From: Pseudoneurospora amorphoporcata
Taxonomy: Eukaryota > Ascomycota > Sordariomycetes > Sordariales > Sordariaceae
Length of the DNA: 64,000 nucleotides
Reading direction: 5' to 3'
NCBI GenBank assembly: GCA_033297205.1
Contig: MU859206.1
Coordinates: forward strand, 1 to 64,000
The translations under genes were made by a program, and so were the position numbers. This document shows, in pieces, positions 45,701 to 57,300 of this stretch (its first letter is position 1; every line of letters starts with the position of its first letter). A model generated the notes under the pieces. It made no database searches. It saw nothing but the letters and a program-made list of their open reading frames with translations, and was not told where the DNA came from.

Positions 45701-47930
45701 TACAGCCTGCATGGCAGCCGGGTAAGCCTGGCAGAACATAAATAAAGGGGTCGTCAACAGGTTGATGAGCGATAGAGAGGCGAAAGTTTGTGCAGCTAGG
45801 AGGTTTTGGTCTTTCTTCATTGCTGACATGATGCCGTAGACGACGAAAGTCGCGTAAGGGGCGACGCCATTTGCTGGTGCGTTGGCTATGTATGCGTTAG
45901 CTTTGTTGTCCAGGTCCTATCTCCGGGTAGAAGTTGGGACGTTGACTTACAGACTTGGATGTTCCAAACCAAATACTTGCGGAACTTCTCTGAAGTTTTG
46001 ATCTCGGCTCTGCGTAGGCTTTCGATGATGTTGCCGAGTACACCGGTAGGTCCCAGCATCTTGACGGCTTTCATGTCACCGAGCATGTTGGCCGTGACGG
46101 CGACTCGCTTCTGGACTCGCTCGTTCCATGCCGCTTGTGCAGGCCCGGTGCCTGCTCCGATGAAGGATGCCCCGACGACGCATACTGGGAAAGGTTAAAG
46201 CAAACATCAGCTTATGAAGCCTTTGGTAAAAAGGAGCAGCGTACACTAGTGTGGATGTCAATGTGCAGAGCCGAAACAGATCAGAAAGCTTAACTTGCTC
46301 AAGCAGATCACCAGGGGAACGATAGCAGCATATGACACCTGGCGAGCCAACAGCCAGATAGCAATACCAACGCCCGGTATCGATGCCCATAGCTCATGAA
46401 CATTCTTGTGCTCGTAACGATGCGTTCCACATCCGTTCCCATCAGAGTGACTGCAGCAGAGTCCTTGACGTCAACGGCCCGAAGAGCAGTGGTATGCTGA
46501 TACACCATGGCAATAAGCCCCGACCGGATTCGAGCAATCATCCGATTCTGCTGTCGCCAGTATATCGCCCGTGAAACCTACACACATCAACAATCGTCAG
46601 CATATCAACCCGGTCAGGAATAACGGCAGCCAAGACTCCACTCACGGCAATACCAATATACAACAACACAAACCCGCCCACTAATGCTCTCCCATAATAA
46701 GCCGGCTGAGGCGCCTCAGCAGTTTCTCCTTCGTCAGCCTCCTTCCACTCCCTCGAAGCCAAGTACCCAACAATCGCCTCAATCAAGAACGGCTGACAGA
46801 GACTAAACCCCAAAAGCGCCAACCTCGGCACCACAGCTGACCAAAAAGGCCATTTATTCGCCTCGTACGCCGCACGGATCAAGATCCACCCCGTCCTCTT
46901 TTCCTCGTCCTCTTTCCCTTCCCCCTTCTTCTCTTGCTTCCCACCGCTCCCACTGGCCCCATCCTTTTCTCGTAGCCGCCGTGCCTGTAGCTGTAACCTC
47001 CGGAAGGCCGCCTCCATCCGACCCCCACTACTCTCAACCCGCAGTTCCCCATCCACGCCGGGAATATCCCCCATGCCCAAAATCTTCTTGTACCCGACCT
47101 GAAAGAAGGGTAACAACCAGACAAAGAAACCTCTACTCCAAAACCCGGCTGTCTGCTCTTTGGTGACGACGACATGTTTGTATCGCGGCTGGAGCAAGGT
47201 GAACTTGCCGAGGGACTCGGTTATGGCGACGAGGGTGGTTAAACTGCAGATGAGGGTCCAGAGGATTTGGAGGGCGACTAGGTGGTAGGGAACGACAGTG
47301 GATGATGGGGTGGATTGGGAGGAATGCCCCTGCTGAGGAAGTACAAATAGGGTGCGAAGGCGCGGGATGAAGAGGATGGTGGAGGCGGAGAAGTAGATGA
47401 CCAAAAGGTCGGAGGGGTGGATGGTGCGTTGGTCTTCGAGGAGGGAGAGAAGGGCAGAAGAGAGGAGGGCGATGGTGGTTAGGATTGTGACGGGGAGGGA
47501 GAGGACGGTTTGGATGGATGATTTGGTGGTGTAGATGGTGTTGAGGAGGTGGAGGGTGAAGAGGGCTGAGAGGAGTGTCTGATTGAGTGTGTTGTGTTAG
47601 CTGTCTGTGATTTCTAACTGACTATGTTTGTGGTGGTGGTGGTGAAGGACATAACTTACCAGCTTTCCAACAGCCAACCGCCTTGAATTGAGTTTAACTG
47701 GACTCTTCCATAACGACCACAGTCGCCCTGGTACAAAAAGGAGGAATAGAGCAGCTGGAAGAAGCATGAAGAAGCCATCTTCAAAGAGCAAGGTGAAGTC
47801 AAACTCTCGACATGCTACATCGACCTGGGGACCGAACTGTTTGTCGGCCTCAAGTCCGGATATACATAAGGCATCGCCGGGCAGTGATGTTGATACTATG
47901 ATGTCCGTCTGTGCCTCTCTATGTTGACGT
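42761..47930 (-). pseudogene. ABCC-type ABC transporter, broken by several frameshifts
   Basis: The minus-strand remains cover nearly a full ABCC (multidrug-resistance-associated) transporter: TMD0, TMD1, NBD1, TMD2 and NBD2. Recognisable pieces are REFDFTLLFEDGFFMLLPAA, AIYWRQQNRMIARIRSGLIA, NBD1 Walker A GPVGSGKST, signature LSGGQRQRVSLARA and Walker B VVILDDVMSGLD, TMD2 SYALVQLIILCVLGKYLAAT, and NBD2 LVLDEATSSVD. Introns are at 47659-47579, 46645-46578, 46298-46185 (GC..AG), 45950-45886, 44990-44933 and about 43572-43491. Single-base frame changes are needed near 46400, 45585, 44715, 43650 (C6 run), between 43490 and 43380, and at 43370 in the NBD2 Walker A. No start ATG is found in the N-terminal frame. 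There are no obvious substitution stops. As written it cannot give a full-length transporter. Sequencing error is the main alternative. Confidence 0.8.
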
Positions 47931-48774
47931 TGACGATGAGGATGCGGATGCCTTCATTTTCGCTGTTGCCTTCTTCAGGACATATCTTCCTTATACGTTA
48001 CTCAACCTACATATCAGGAGTACGAATCATGATACTTACACTGAGTTAATAGGTATGCGTAAGCCGCTACCCCATGCCCACCCCCCCGGCACGGGAAGGA
48101 TGGCAGCGCTTGCGCTTGCGCGGCCAACAACTCTATGCTGATCCGGATTAGGAAGGTGAATGTAACCTTAGCCGAATCACCGCCGTTTTTTTTTTCTTTT
48201 TTTACATATCCTGAGTATAACGCCTACGCGTTCTGGGTCTGTAAGTACGTAGCTGTCCGCGTAAGCCCGTTCTGGCCTCTCGGTTAATTTGCTAATGTTT
48301 TTCTTCTTTTGTTTATGTAGTAAACTTTTGTTACTTCACATGTCAAACCCCTCGAAGGTTTGTTGACATATGCAGCTTTGATCCCAACCTTGGGCGGAAT
48401 GACTCGAGGACTCGTCAGCATAGGTAACCAGGGTTTGAAGAAGCAGTCATTTCGAACCCACCGCATGGACTTTAGAAAAGACCACTGAATAGCCGTGAAT
48501 GGTGTTACCGCCGACTAGAAGTCAGTATGTTCCTTAGAGGTTTGGTTTGATCACATCCACAGAAATCTACCGCAACAATATCACACCCGATCTGCTAACC
48601 AGCTCAGAACAACAATTGTTGTAGTCATGTCGTTGTAGTCATGTCCTAATCTTTATGAAACTAAATCTGAAGACCCTGGTCCCAAAATTGTGCGTGTACC
48701 CAAAAGCAAAGAAACCCAAACCCAGAATGAAAGTTGTTCAAACGAATAAAAGAAACAGAGGAAGTTTGCTTTGC
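47931..48774. other. Intergenic
   Basis: Upstream of the broken transporter and downstream of the small GPI-type gene. The missing first exon or start codon of the transporter should lie here if it exists, but I could not identify it. No other gene seen. Confidence 0.5.
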
Positions 48775-49413
48775 CTAAGCAAAGTTAAACAACGCCAACG
48801 CGGCGCCAACCAACAATCCCACACTCGTCTTCAAGCTCATCGTCCTGGCGGGTGGTGCACCAGCAGTCTGAATGGGCATCTGCCCACCAGTCTGGCTGGG
48901 CATCGTAACCACAACACTAGTCATCGTCAGCTGAGGGCCCGGCCTGGGGCAGGTACCACACCGGTTGGACCAGCAGGTCCTCCATTAGCCCGCACAGTGA
49001 AGGTCTGGGTGGGCCCTCCATGGCAAGCGTTGCAATCAGTGACGGTAGTGACGACGAAGCCGGGGGGAACTACGCCCGTAGGCTGGGTCCACGAGTCCCG
49101 GTCGCCGGTGCACTCCTCGGTGACGGTATAGGTGGCGTGGCAAGGGCCCGGGCCGTGGTGGCAGGGAGAAGGTAGGGTGACGCAGTATTCGGTGGTGAAG
49201 ACGGGGGCAGCGGTTTGGGTTTCCATGGGCATGTCGGCGTCGCAGGACCAGAAGGTGGCGGAGGTGAGAGAGCCGTGGGAGGCGGCGGCTGGAGCGGCGG
49301 ACATGACAGCCGCGGCTGCTGATACGGGAGCGCCCGAGGAGCTGTGGTGATGTGTGTTAGTGACCGGGTGGGTTTCTTGGTGTTGTGAGGGCGAGTGGGT
49401 TGACTTACTTCAT
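48775..49413 (-). CDS. Small Cys-containing, probably GPI-anchored protein
   Basis: Proposed three exons: 49413-49409 (ATGAA only), 49341-48996 and 48930-48775, encoding 168 aa. The N-terminus is Ala/Ser-rich and may act as a signal peptide (MNSSGAPVSAAAAVMSAAPA). The middle has paired cysteines (TEYCVTLPSPCHHGPGPCHA, TVTEECTGDR, VTDCNACHGGPTQTFT), and the end is a typical GPI-type hydrophobic tail (SLKTSVGLLVGAALALFNFA). The second intron (65 nt, GTGCGG donor, TAATG branch, CTCAG acceptor) is inferred because it restores the hydrophobic tail; without it the frame stops in GRALS at 48927. Similar small Ser/Thr/Cys cell-surface proteins are common in fungi. Role unknown; cell-wall or plasma-membrane location inferred. 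Confidence 0.65.
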
Positions 49414-51161
49414 TTTGTTTGTGGAAGTGATCAAAGAGATATTTGGGGTTGATATGCAAAAGCTGAGAGGACAGAGAAACAGAAACTTGAGATTATGGGA
49501 GACTGTTTGATCGAGGGCTCACTGGAGAAACGAGTGACTGGTCGTTGTAGAACGATGGGATGGAGAGAGGGAAAGCAAGAAGGAGGAGTATGGAACGCTC
49601 ACCATCGCCCAAGGTCTTATACCGCAACCACTTGTCGTTATGATCTTGTTCTTCGCTCACTTGAGTGCCATGTGCAGTGTTTACACTCCTTGCTGACCGA
49701 GAGCACAGCCCGGAAGCATTTCTCGCCAGCCATCTCGGCCGCCGGTGGTGGTGGTTGTGGAATGGGAAGACATTGCCCGCATTCCGAACCGGCTGTTAGT
49801 GTCTCACTTCCTCAGCTGCTGCCCAAGCCGGAAGGCCGAACGGATGACGATCGAAGCCATGTGCTCGGCGGATTTGAGAACACGCCCGTACATTTCGTAT
49901 CGTCATCTGGGAACAATCCACGCCATCAGTGGTGAGGTTCCTGAAGAAGACTGAGACCGTGATATTAAGAGCACCGAGCGGTGAATGTGGCTTCGAGTCT
50001 GAGGAAGGTCAACGAATCAATATTATCAAAACAAACGCATTTGACAGGATACGCCTGCACGTCATCATGAACAGATATTGGGGCATGCATCGTGAACTCC
50101 AAGTCCTGGAGGTTTGTACTCGGGACAGAAAGTGGTGATCAGATGCACGGACCGCTCGCTTTGGATCGTAGACACCAAAAATCTGCACTCGAGAAACAAA
50201 CTTCAGCGACAGCAGCAGACACGGAATGTCAATGAACATAGACACTCACTGCAATCACATAATGCGAACCAGGCAGTCGGCAGCCAGCTCTTAGCATGTG
50301 CGTCATATGCGAAAGTGGTCATCAAGTATTACCCCCCAGATCGTATCAGCTTGGACAAGCAGAATAACACTTGGCAAGTGGTGTGGGAATGTCTCCAATC
50401 TATCAGCACTTCATCGCCCATAGTGGAAAGGGCGTGAAACTTCCTATCAAGGAATATCTATCTCCGAAGCGCGGAGTCCTAAAGAGGACCCCAGGCAACT
50501 CGACACCGTTGGTTCTAGTGAAGGTCGTGGCAGCTTCGTGTATACTTTTTGATCTAAGGAAGAAAAAGAAGAAAAAAGGTGCAAAAGGAGGGCAGCTGAA
50601 GGTTCTTTTATACCCTCACTGTTGGGGGAAGTGCCCCACTGGTCCACACACGGATTTCCTAGTGGGGCTTCTGGGGCTAGACCATTTTTAGGTGGAGTTA
50701 TGGCTGGTGAGCACAGTGCAGTGGCTTTCTTGTGGTGGCTCTGCATAGTAGCCCGTGGCTTGCAGAAAGCCAGAAGCTGCACCTGCAGAAGTTGCCTGCC
50801 GTCATGCACGGCCACCTGCCTCCGGCAATGCAATGCAGCCGCGACGCAGCGAGTGGCTCGCTGTCCGTCCTGGCCCTCGTCGGTTTCATCAGAGAATCGA
50901 CGAGAACCTCGACGATCCAGTTGCAAACCCCATCCATAGCTGAACAAATACAACTCTTTACAATCATCCTTCGTCCATCCATATCTGTATGACGTACGCG
51001 ACCGAAGTCCGTCTACGAATCAATCACCCACCATCCAATTCGCGACACAGCGCATATCCAAATTGCGACCGGGAACTCCCAACTTCCCACAGTACCATTA
51101 CAACGGCCCACCTTCGATCCACGCGCGCGCGCGACGTGCGCCCGTCTTCGGCCTCACAACG
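49414..51161. other. Divergent intergenic
   Basis: 1.7 kb with promoters of the small GPI-type gene and the FAM32A-like gene. Several open frames (for example the 168-codon frame at 50447-50953 on the minus strand) lack any family-like content. A (CG)-rich tract precedes 51162. Confidence 0.5.
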
Positions 51162-51751
51162 ATGCCCTCAGACGACTACACCAGCGTTGCCCGCGGGCCT
51201 CTCAAGCTCAAGGGCGTAGCTGGGCCCGGGGGTAAAGTCAAGAAACATAAGAAGAAGAATAAGGACAAGAAGACGGACCTGGAGAAGAACCTATCGACCG
51301 GAGACGACAACAACAAGCCGCTAGTAACGAACGATAACGACGATAACGAGGCGGAGAAGCAACTACAACTAAGAGAGGGCAGCAGTGCAGACGCAGATGT
51401 AGAGCAGAGGGAACAAAGGACAAGTCAAAGTCAGGAAAGAGAAGAAGAAGAAGACGAGACGAAAACCGAGGCAGAGAGGAGGTTTTTGGAGGCTAAGAGG
51501 AAGAGGGTATGTATTTTCCCTCAATGTCCAATCCAATTCAGCCCTTTCCTACCTACTTACGGCTTGATTACCTATGGAGAATTGAGGAGGCTAACCAAGT
51601 CACATAAACAACACAGCTAAAAGAAATGACCGAATCCGGCCGCGTCCGCCCCGAGCTCCTCAAGACGCATAAGCAGCGCGTGGAGGAGTTGAACGCGCAC
51701 CTGTCGCGCTTGAGCGAGCATCATGATATGCCCAAGATTGGACCTGGTTAA
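51162..51751 (+). CDS. FAM32A/DUF1754 family protein
   Basis: Two exons (51162-51506, 51617-51751; 110-nt intron) encode 159 aa. The N-terminus MPSDDYTSVARGPLKLKGVA matches the family's RGPLKLKG opening, followed by a Lys-rich stretch (KVKKHKKKNKDKKTDLEKN), an acidic/Gln-rich middle that expands the human length (112 aa), and the conserved C-terminus THKQRVEELNAHLSRLSEHH and DMPKIGPG. Human FAM32A is found in the catalytic spliceosome (C* complex), where it stabilises exon ligation; the same nuclear role is inferred. The frame is open upstream to another Met at 51063, but the shorter start fits the family. It is convergent with the Ser-rich gene at 53020-54387. Confidence 0.88.
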
Positions 51752-53019
51752 GCAAGGAATGAGCATGAAGATTGGGAAGAAGGACAAGCAGGAAGACGAC
51801 GCAAAGTTAGCAGCGAGACGAGGGGAACAACCACCGCCAGGCGACTCAGGCGGGAATGTGGTGTGTGGAATGTGGAATGCTCGCGACCTCAGCCGGTCAC
51901 TGTCCGGAAAAGCATGGCATCCGCTGGCATGCCAGATACCAAGAACAATGCGAGAAGAGACAAGAGAGAAGAGCGGGGGAAAGAGCAGAGGGAAGCTGAT
52001 TACCCGATACTCATAAGCCTGGTGGATGGGAAGCAGGTGGCAAGATGACAAGACGGCTCCCAGGTACTGCTGGAGGAATCAAGCCGACAAGGGTGGATCT
52101 GGAGATATGTTCTCGCCAGGCTTTGGCATGTCATTGTCCCAGACTTTTGATGGGGTTGTGGGAGGGAATGCCCCGAGAGGCTGCAGCAGTGCAGTATATG
52201 AAAGTGTCTATTTTTAACACTGTCATGATACCAATCAAAACCCATTCTTCACCCATCTTACGTTCTTACGTGCGGGATGTCAACCTCAGCTGTTCTGATT
52301 GACCCCAAGTTCTCTTGAGCCTGTTTCCTTTTGCTCTCGAGTTTTGTGCCTTTTGTTACCGGTAGACATTGGTCTGGTTTTGCATTCAAGAGTGCGTATC
52401 ATGGTGCAAGTCTCATTCCCTTGCTGGTAACCAGTTTTTCATGTCTAATTCATTCCATTATTCCATGAAAAACAACATCTTCCCATCTACCCAGCGGTAT
52501 GTGTGTATGTACGCATGTTGTCCGTTCCTATATATATACCTATATCCATCCATTTGACTTCGTGAACATCTCCCAGCGATAACTCATCTCGCTCCTCTTG
52601 TCTTGCACATCATACAGACCAGGCTTTCCAAGTCTCCTCATTCCCACATCGTAATGTAGATAGCCAAACCAAAAAAAAATCTATACATAATCCCTTTCCT
52701 ATACCAACATCCCTCCTCCCACTTTTGTCATCAAGAGTAGCAGCCAATTGCCCTTTTGATCACAAAGAAAAAAAAGAATGTGGTCATACATTGCGGACGC
52801 GTTGACACCGTCGCGGAAATGAATGCATGTGTATGCATGTGTGTGTTGCTCTGAACACCGGTATGCAAGAACGACAGAAAAGAATGTAAAGTGACGTAGA
52901 CGTAAGTAACCGACGCAATGCAGTGCAAAAGCAAACGAGACGAAAACCTGAAAGGTCAAGGGAAGCCAAAAACCAGGACCAAAATTCAAACAACAAGGAA
53001 ACTTCAATCGCGCTCAAGT
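51752..53019. other. Convergent intergenic
   Basis: 3' flanks of the FAM32A-like and Ser/Thr-rich genes; several TATA-like and A-rich stretches, no gene recognised. Confidence 0.55.
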
Positions 53020-54387
53020 TCAAGCAAGCACGAAGAAGATCAACAGCGCTCCCAACACGACAGCCTCAACGATCATCAGCCAGCGGCCTGATGGCTGGAG
53101 AGAAGAACCCGCATTCTGAAGGCTGGGAGAAGCCTTGGTGCCGGTGCCCGCTGTAGGAGCGGGGTCAACGCGGACGGTGCTGGTCTGGGTGACGACAATC
53201 TCAACGCCGTCCGAGGTCGAGGTCAAAGTCTGGACGATGACCTTGGAGCTGGGGGTCATGGGCTCATCGGGCTGTTGAGGCTGCGCGGTGGTCTTAGGTG
53301 GCTCGACGGTCTTGGCCTTGGAGGTGGTGGTCAAGGTGGTAGAGGAGACTATGAGTGCCGTGTTAGTTGAAGCTCAAGGGGTTGCAAGGTGAGCCGAGCC
53401 TTGAACACTGGAGTGTCTTTGAAGGGGAAGGGGTTGGGAGTTTTATGGGAATTTACAGTCAAGAGCGAACACCGACGAGCCCACAGTGACCGAGGAAGCT
53501 GATACTTCCTGGGATGTGGAGGACGTCGAAAAAGAAGAAGAGGTGCCACGTGAAATGGACGTGGACGACGAACCAGAAGAAATGGTCGTAACTGATGTGG
53601 ACGACGCTGTCATCGACACCGATGACACGACATCAGAAGATGAAGTGGTGGGTGAGGTGGATGATGATGGTTCAAGAGAAGAAGAAGAATATTTGGATGA
53701 GGTGGACGACGAACCAGAGGAAGAAGAAGTGGTGGAAGACACTCCGGCTTCAGAAGACGGCTCAGAAGACGACACGGAAGACACAGAAGACGACGTTGAC
53801 AAAGGAGCGAGAGTTCTCTCACTCTCGCTCACGGACGTACCAGTTGAGCTGGGGCTTGGTTGAGAAGAGGATGTTGACTTGGTCGAAGTGGCCGAAGTAG
53901 TGGTGATGACGGTAGGAGGAGCCTGGCTGGTGGTTGACGGCTCAGGCGCAGGTTCACTCGATGAAGAGCTGATGACCTGCGGCGCGGAGCTCGACGACGA
54001 AGTAACCTGAGCGCTGGATGAGGCCGAAGAAGGAGTAGGTTGCTGAGTTGTCGAAGCGATGGTAGTGTTTGAGTCATCACGCTTGGCCATGCGCAAGATG
54101 GCTGTCGCAAGAGCGGCGTTGTCCCGGTGAACGGCCTCGATGGCTTGCTTCTCCGACTCCCATACTCCGTGCTGGAACCGCCCAGGGAAGGTCTTGTGAA
54201 GGATGTTGTGAAGGGAGTCTGGCGATGCCGCATCCACCATGGACTGGAAGTTTTCACCCTGTGGCGAAGCATGTCCCTCACGGCACTGAACCCTCTGCTG
54301 CCATCTTGACGGCCCGGCCGATGTCAAGCCGAAGAAGAACAAGAGGCACAGGGTGACGCTCAGGAGAGCGCGCCTCGACGATGTCAT
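53020..54387 (-). CDS. Ser/Thr-rich cell-surface protein with C-terminal GPI-type tail
   Basis: Two exons (54387-53457, 53348-53020; 108-nt intron) give 419 aa from the Met at 54387. This start places a hydrophobic signal peptide at the N-terminus (MTSSRRALLSVTLCLLFFFG). Starts at 54546 (472 aa) or 54612 would instead make a type II anchor with a 50-75 residue cytosolic head. After the signal comes a short Cys-containing, charged region (QQRVQCREGHASPQGENFQS to HRDNAALATAILRMAKRDD, ending at a possible Kex2-like KR site), then about 210 residues of Ser/Thr/Ala/Pro repeats likely to be O-mannosylated. The second exon ends LMIVEAVVLGALLIFFVLA, a hydrophobic GPI or membrane tail. Role is probably cell-wall or stress-sensor related; family not identified. 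Confidence 0.75.
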
Positions 54388-57300
54388 CTTGTTGTTGTTG
54401 TCGGTGTTATTGTTGGTTGGTAGTCTCTGGTCCTCTTCTGGTCTCGTCTCGCGTGTCCTTGCGTCTTCCGATGCCGCTTTCTCAACGTCAATGGGAAGAA
54501 GCGAGGCTCCGGGAGGGGACATATCGTGGGTTTTGTTCGGTCCCATGGTGGCTTGCCGAGAAAAGAGAGGAAGTCTGGGCGGCCTTGTCCTGCAGCAAAT
54601 GGAGATGGTCAACGGTGGTGATGTGTGGCGATCAACAGCGGCTGTCCTATGGAATCGTCTGCAAGCTGTTGGCTGATGGGGCCGTTCTGGAGTCTCGTCA
54701 GGGCTGGGTTTTGTTCCTGGAGAGTGAAGGTTGCGGTCAAGGTACCAAGAAGCTGCAGAACTTGAAACTCAAAAGCTTGAGACCGACTCCACGAGAAGAG
54801 AACTTTGATTGCAGCAAGAGTCAATGGAGACTATTTTAGTGCGGTCGTCCTGCATCGACTTGTAAGCACTGTGATCGTCCCGACTCGGTATCTTTCTTGT
54901 AACTTGTTCAGGAAGATGATGCAGAACGGAAATAACGACCAGTACTTGTCTCGTACCGTTCGAGTCAAGTGGAAGCCACCTAAGCAAGACAAGACGTAAA
55001 ACAGGGCAAGACCCCCCGAGTCCAACGGGAAGGGAAGGGGAAGGGAGCCTTGGGGGGGGAGCCGTGAGCCATCACAGAGCTCAGACTGGTTGACGATGGC
55101 GGGCGAGGTGGGACAGAAAACCTGAAGTTGGCGGAGAAAGGGCAACTCACAGAAAGGTTGAGGGAAGGAAGGGCTTGCTGATGCTTACCTGGCTAACGTT
55201 GCACTACCGAGACAACGACCACAGGGGCTGAGATTTCTTGCTATCTTTCTTTCCTTCTTCTGTTCTTTACACAGTTGCCTTTTGAGTGTTGTTCACAAGT
55301 TGTTCCTGCCTTTTGCCTCCACGGAGCATTGTAGTCTGTAGTGTAGGGAGGTACGTACATGAAATACAGATGGGATTTTCTTTTTGATCTCCTAGATCTC
55401 CCTAGATCCTTCTTCTTCCAACTTGTGTGCCCTGGTTTTGCGGTCTGGATTGGTCGGACGAAGCTGGAGTTTCCTTGCCTCGCTTGTACCCAACATATGG
55501 TAACTTACCCTGGCATCATGACGGCACTGGCCCGTATTGATCGTATTCAGTGGGTTATTACGGCGAGACGGCATACAGGGGTGGGGGCTGTTGTTGTTGC
55601 GGCGCTCTTTAGCCTCTGTTGATCGGACCAACATGGCGCAAGTGGACGCCTATGACAAGGGCCAGGGAGCTTCATTTTTTGGTGCTGGTGGATAAAAAGG
55701 TGCAGCTGTCATCTCTTTCAGACGAGTGCCTGGGAGCCGCCAAGGTTCATCCAAAAACCCAGACTCCAAGCGCCAAGACTCATCGGTAGCAAAAGACATC
55801 CGACGAACCCACCAGGATTGGAAACCTCTGCGGCTTGCAAAAGTTGAAACGGCCACCAGAGAAGACGCGGGCAAGCGGGAAACCATGACAGTGCTTGACT
55901 GCCGCCACGGCACCTTCCCCAGGCGTTGGAGGGGACGGGATGCCTTGCCCAAAGAGGAGATGGTTTCACGACAGCAGTACAATCTAATACTGGTTTGTTT
56001 CTTTAACTCGGTACTCCTAGTATACTGGACAAGATCTATCCCAAACTGTCCCAAACCTCACAAGGACAAATCGTAATGGCTACGTAAATACGAACTAGAA
56101 GGGCATATATAAAGTAGGATCGTACATTTGCTATAGAACGAAAGGGACCAGTTGGATCTAACAAACAAACCAGTATTGGACTGCAAAGCCGAAGAGGGAA
56201 CCTTTGGCTTTTGGGATCTCCCACTCAGCATCAACCGTACCCGAGAGACGCGCGGGCCTCAGGCTCCCCGCGGCTTCGTACTTTGTGAGAATCTGATGCT
56301 TCGTTCGTGTTTCAATCGACCAATCGCACGTGCTAAAGCTGCCACTGCAGGTACACAGCCTCCTCATTGAGCTTCATGGCTCGATCGGGTTTGTGCCGTG
56401 AGGACACACACGATTACGGCAAGTGGGTTCCTGATACGGACTGGATGCTCCTTTGTTACGAGGGGGGACTACCTAAACATTAGACGGAACTTGGCAGAGA
56501 AGCTTGGTCGAATGTTGTCAAGTTGTCAGGTAGCGTTGGCGCCTGCTGTTTCCATTTTCCCAGCCATGCCATTTTTGTTATTATTTTCCTTCCGAAAAGC
56601 GCTCGCTGTAATGTGTTTTTGGGCGTCTGTAGCCCCTCACGACGTATTTTTCCTCTCCTTTCCTTTCCTTGGTTAGCAGAGGGGCTGGATGGCTGGACGA
56701 CGTCGCTCCGTTCGCCGCTCTGCAGTCTCCTCCGGCGCTGACAAGCTGAATGAAGTGTGATCCGATCTACCGCGCATCCACACTATTCTACTTAGTCTGA
56801 TCTTATCCCAACGCCACTGCCGCATGGACGGAACTGTCAACCTCTCATCTCGAGGCTTTTGTCTTGAGTTGAACCCCACAGAAGACAAGTCTGACAGCAG
56901 GTGCGGTGTGCTTACATCTGCAAGTGATAGAGGGCCGTATAAAACTTGCGAGGTTGGCACGGCTAGCAAAACTTTTGAAGCCATTCCGATGTTAGACCGA
57001 GGTGTGGAAATTGCAAAGTGTTTTGTCCTTGTTGCTGCTTCCTGGCTCGGTGTGAAAGTCGTTAACGTCATCGGCCCACCGAAGTGGTATCGCGTAAAAA
57101 ACTCTTGTTGCAAGGTCATAACAGGCCTTGTTATCACCATCTTACAGACACTATGACATGCTGTTGGGCGACTGAATCTTTATACTGTATCGCCAATGCT
57201 GACCAACTAAAAGTTATTGTTCGGGGAAGGTGTCTGTGCTGCTTTGTTTACAAAACATATTCCATCTCATCCATTGATGACGACAATCCTGTCGAGAGTC

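Noticed and set aside
50447..50953. 168-codon minus-strand frame between the GPI-type and FAM32A-like genes
   Set aside because: Built from CTGCAG/GCAGC-rich promoter sequence; no motif.
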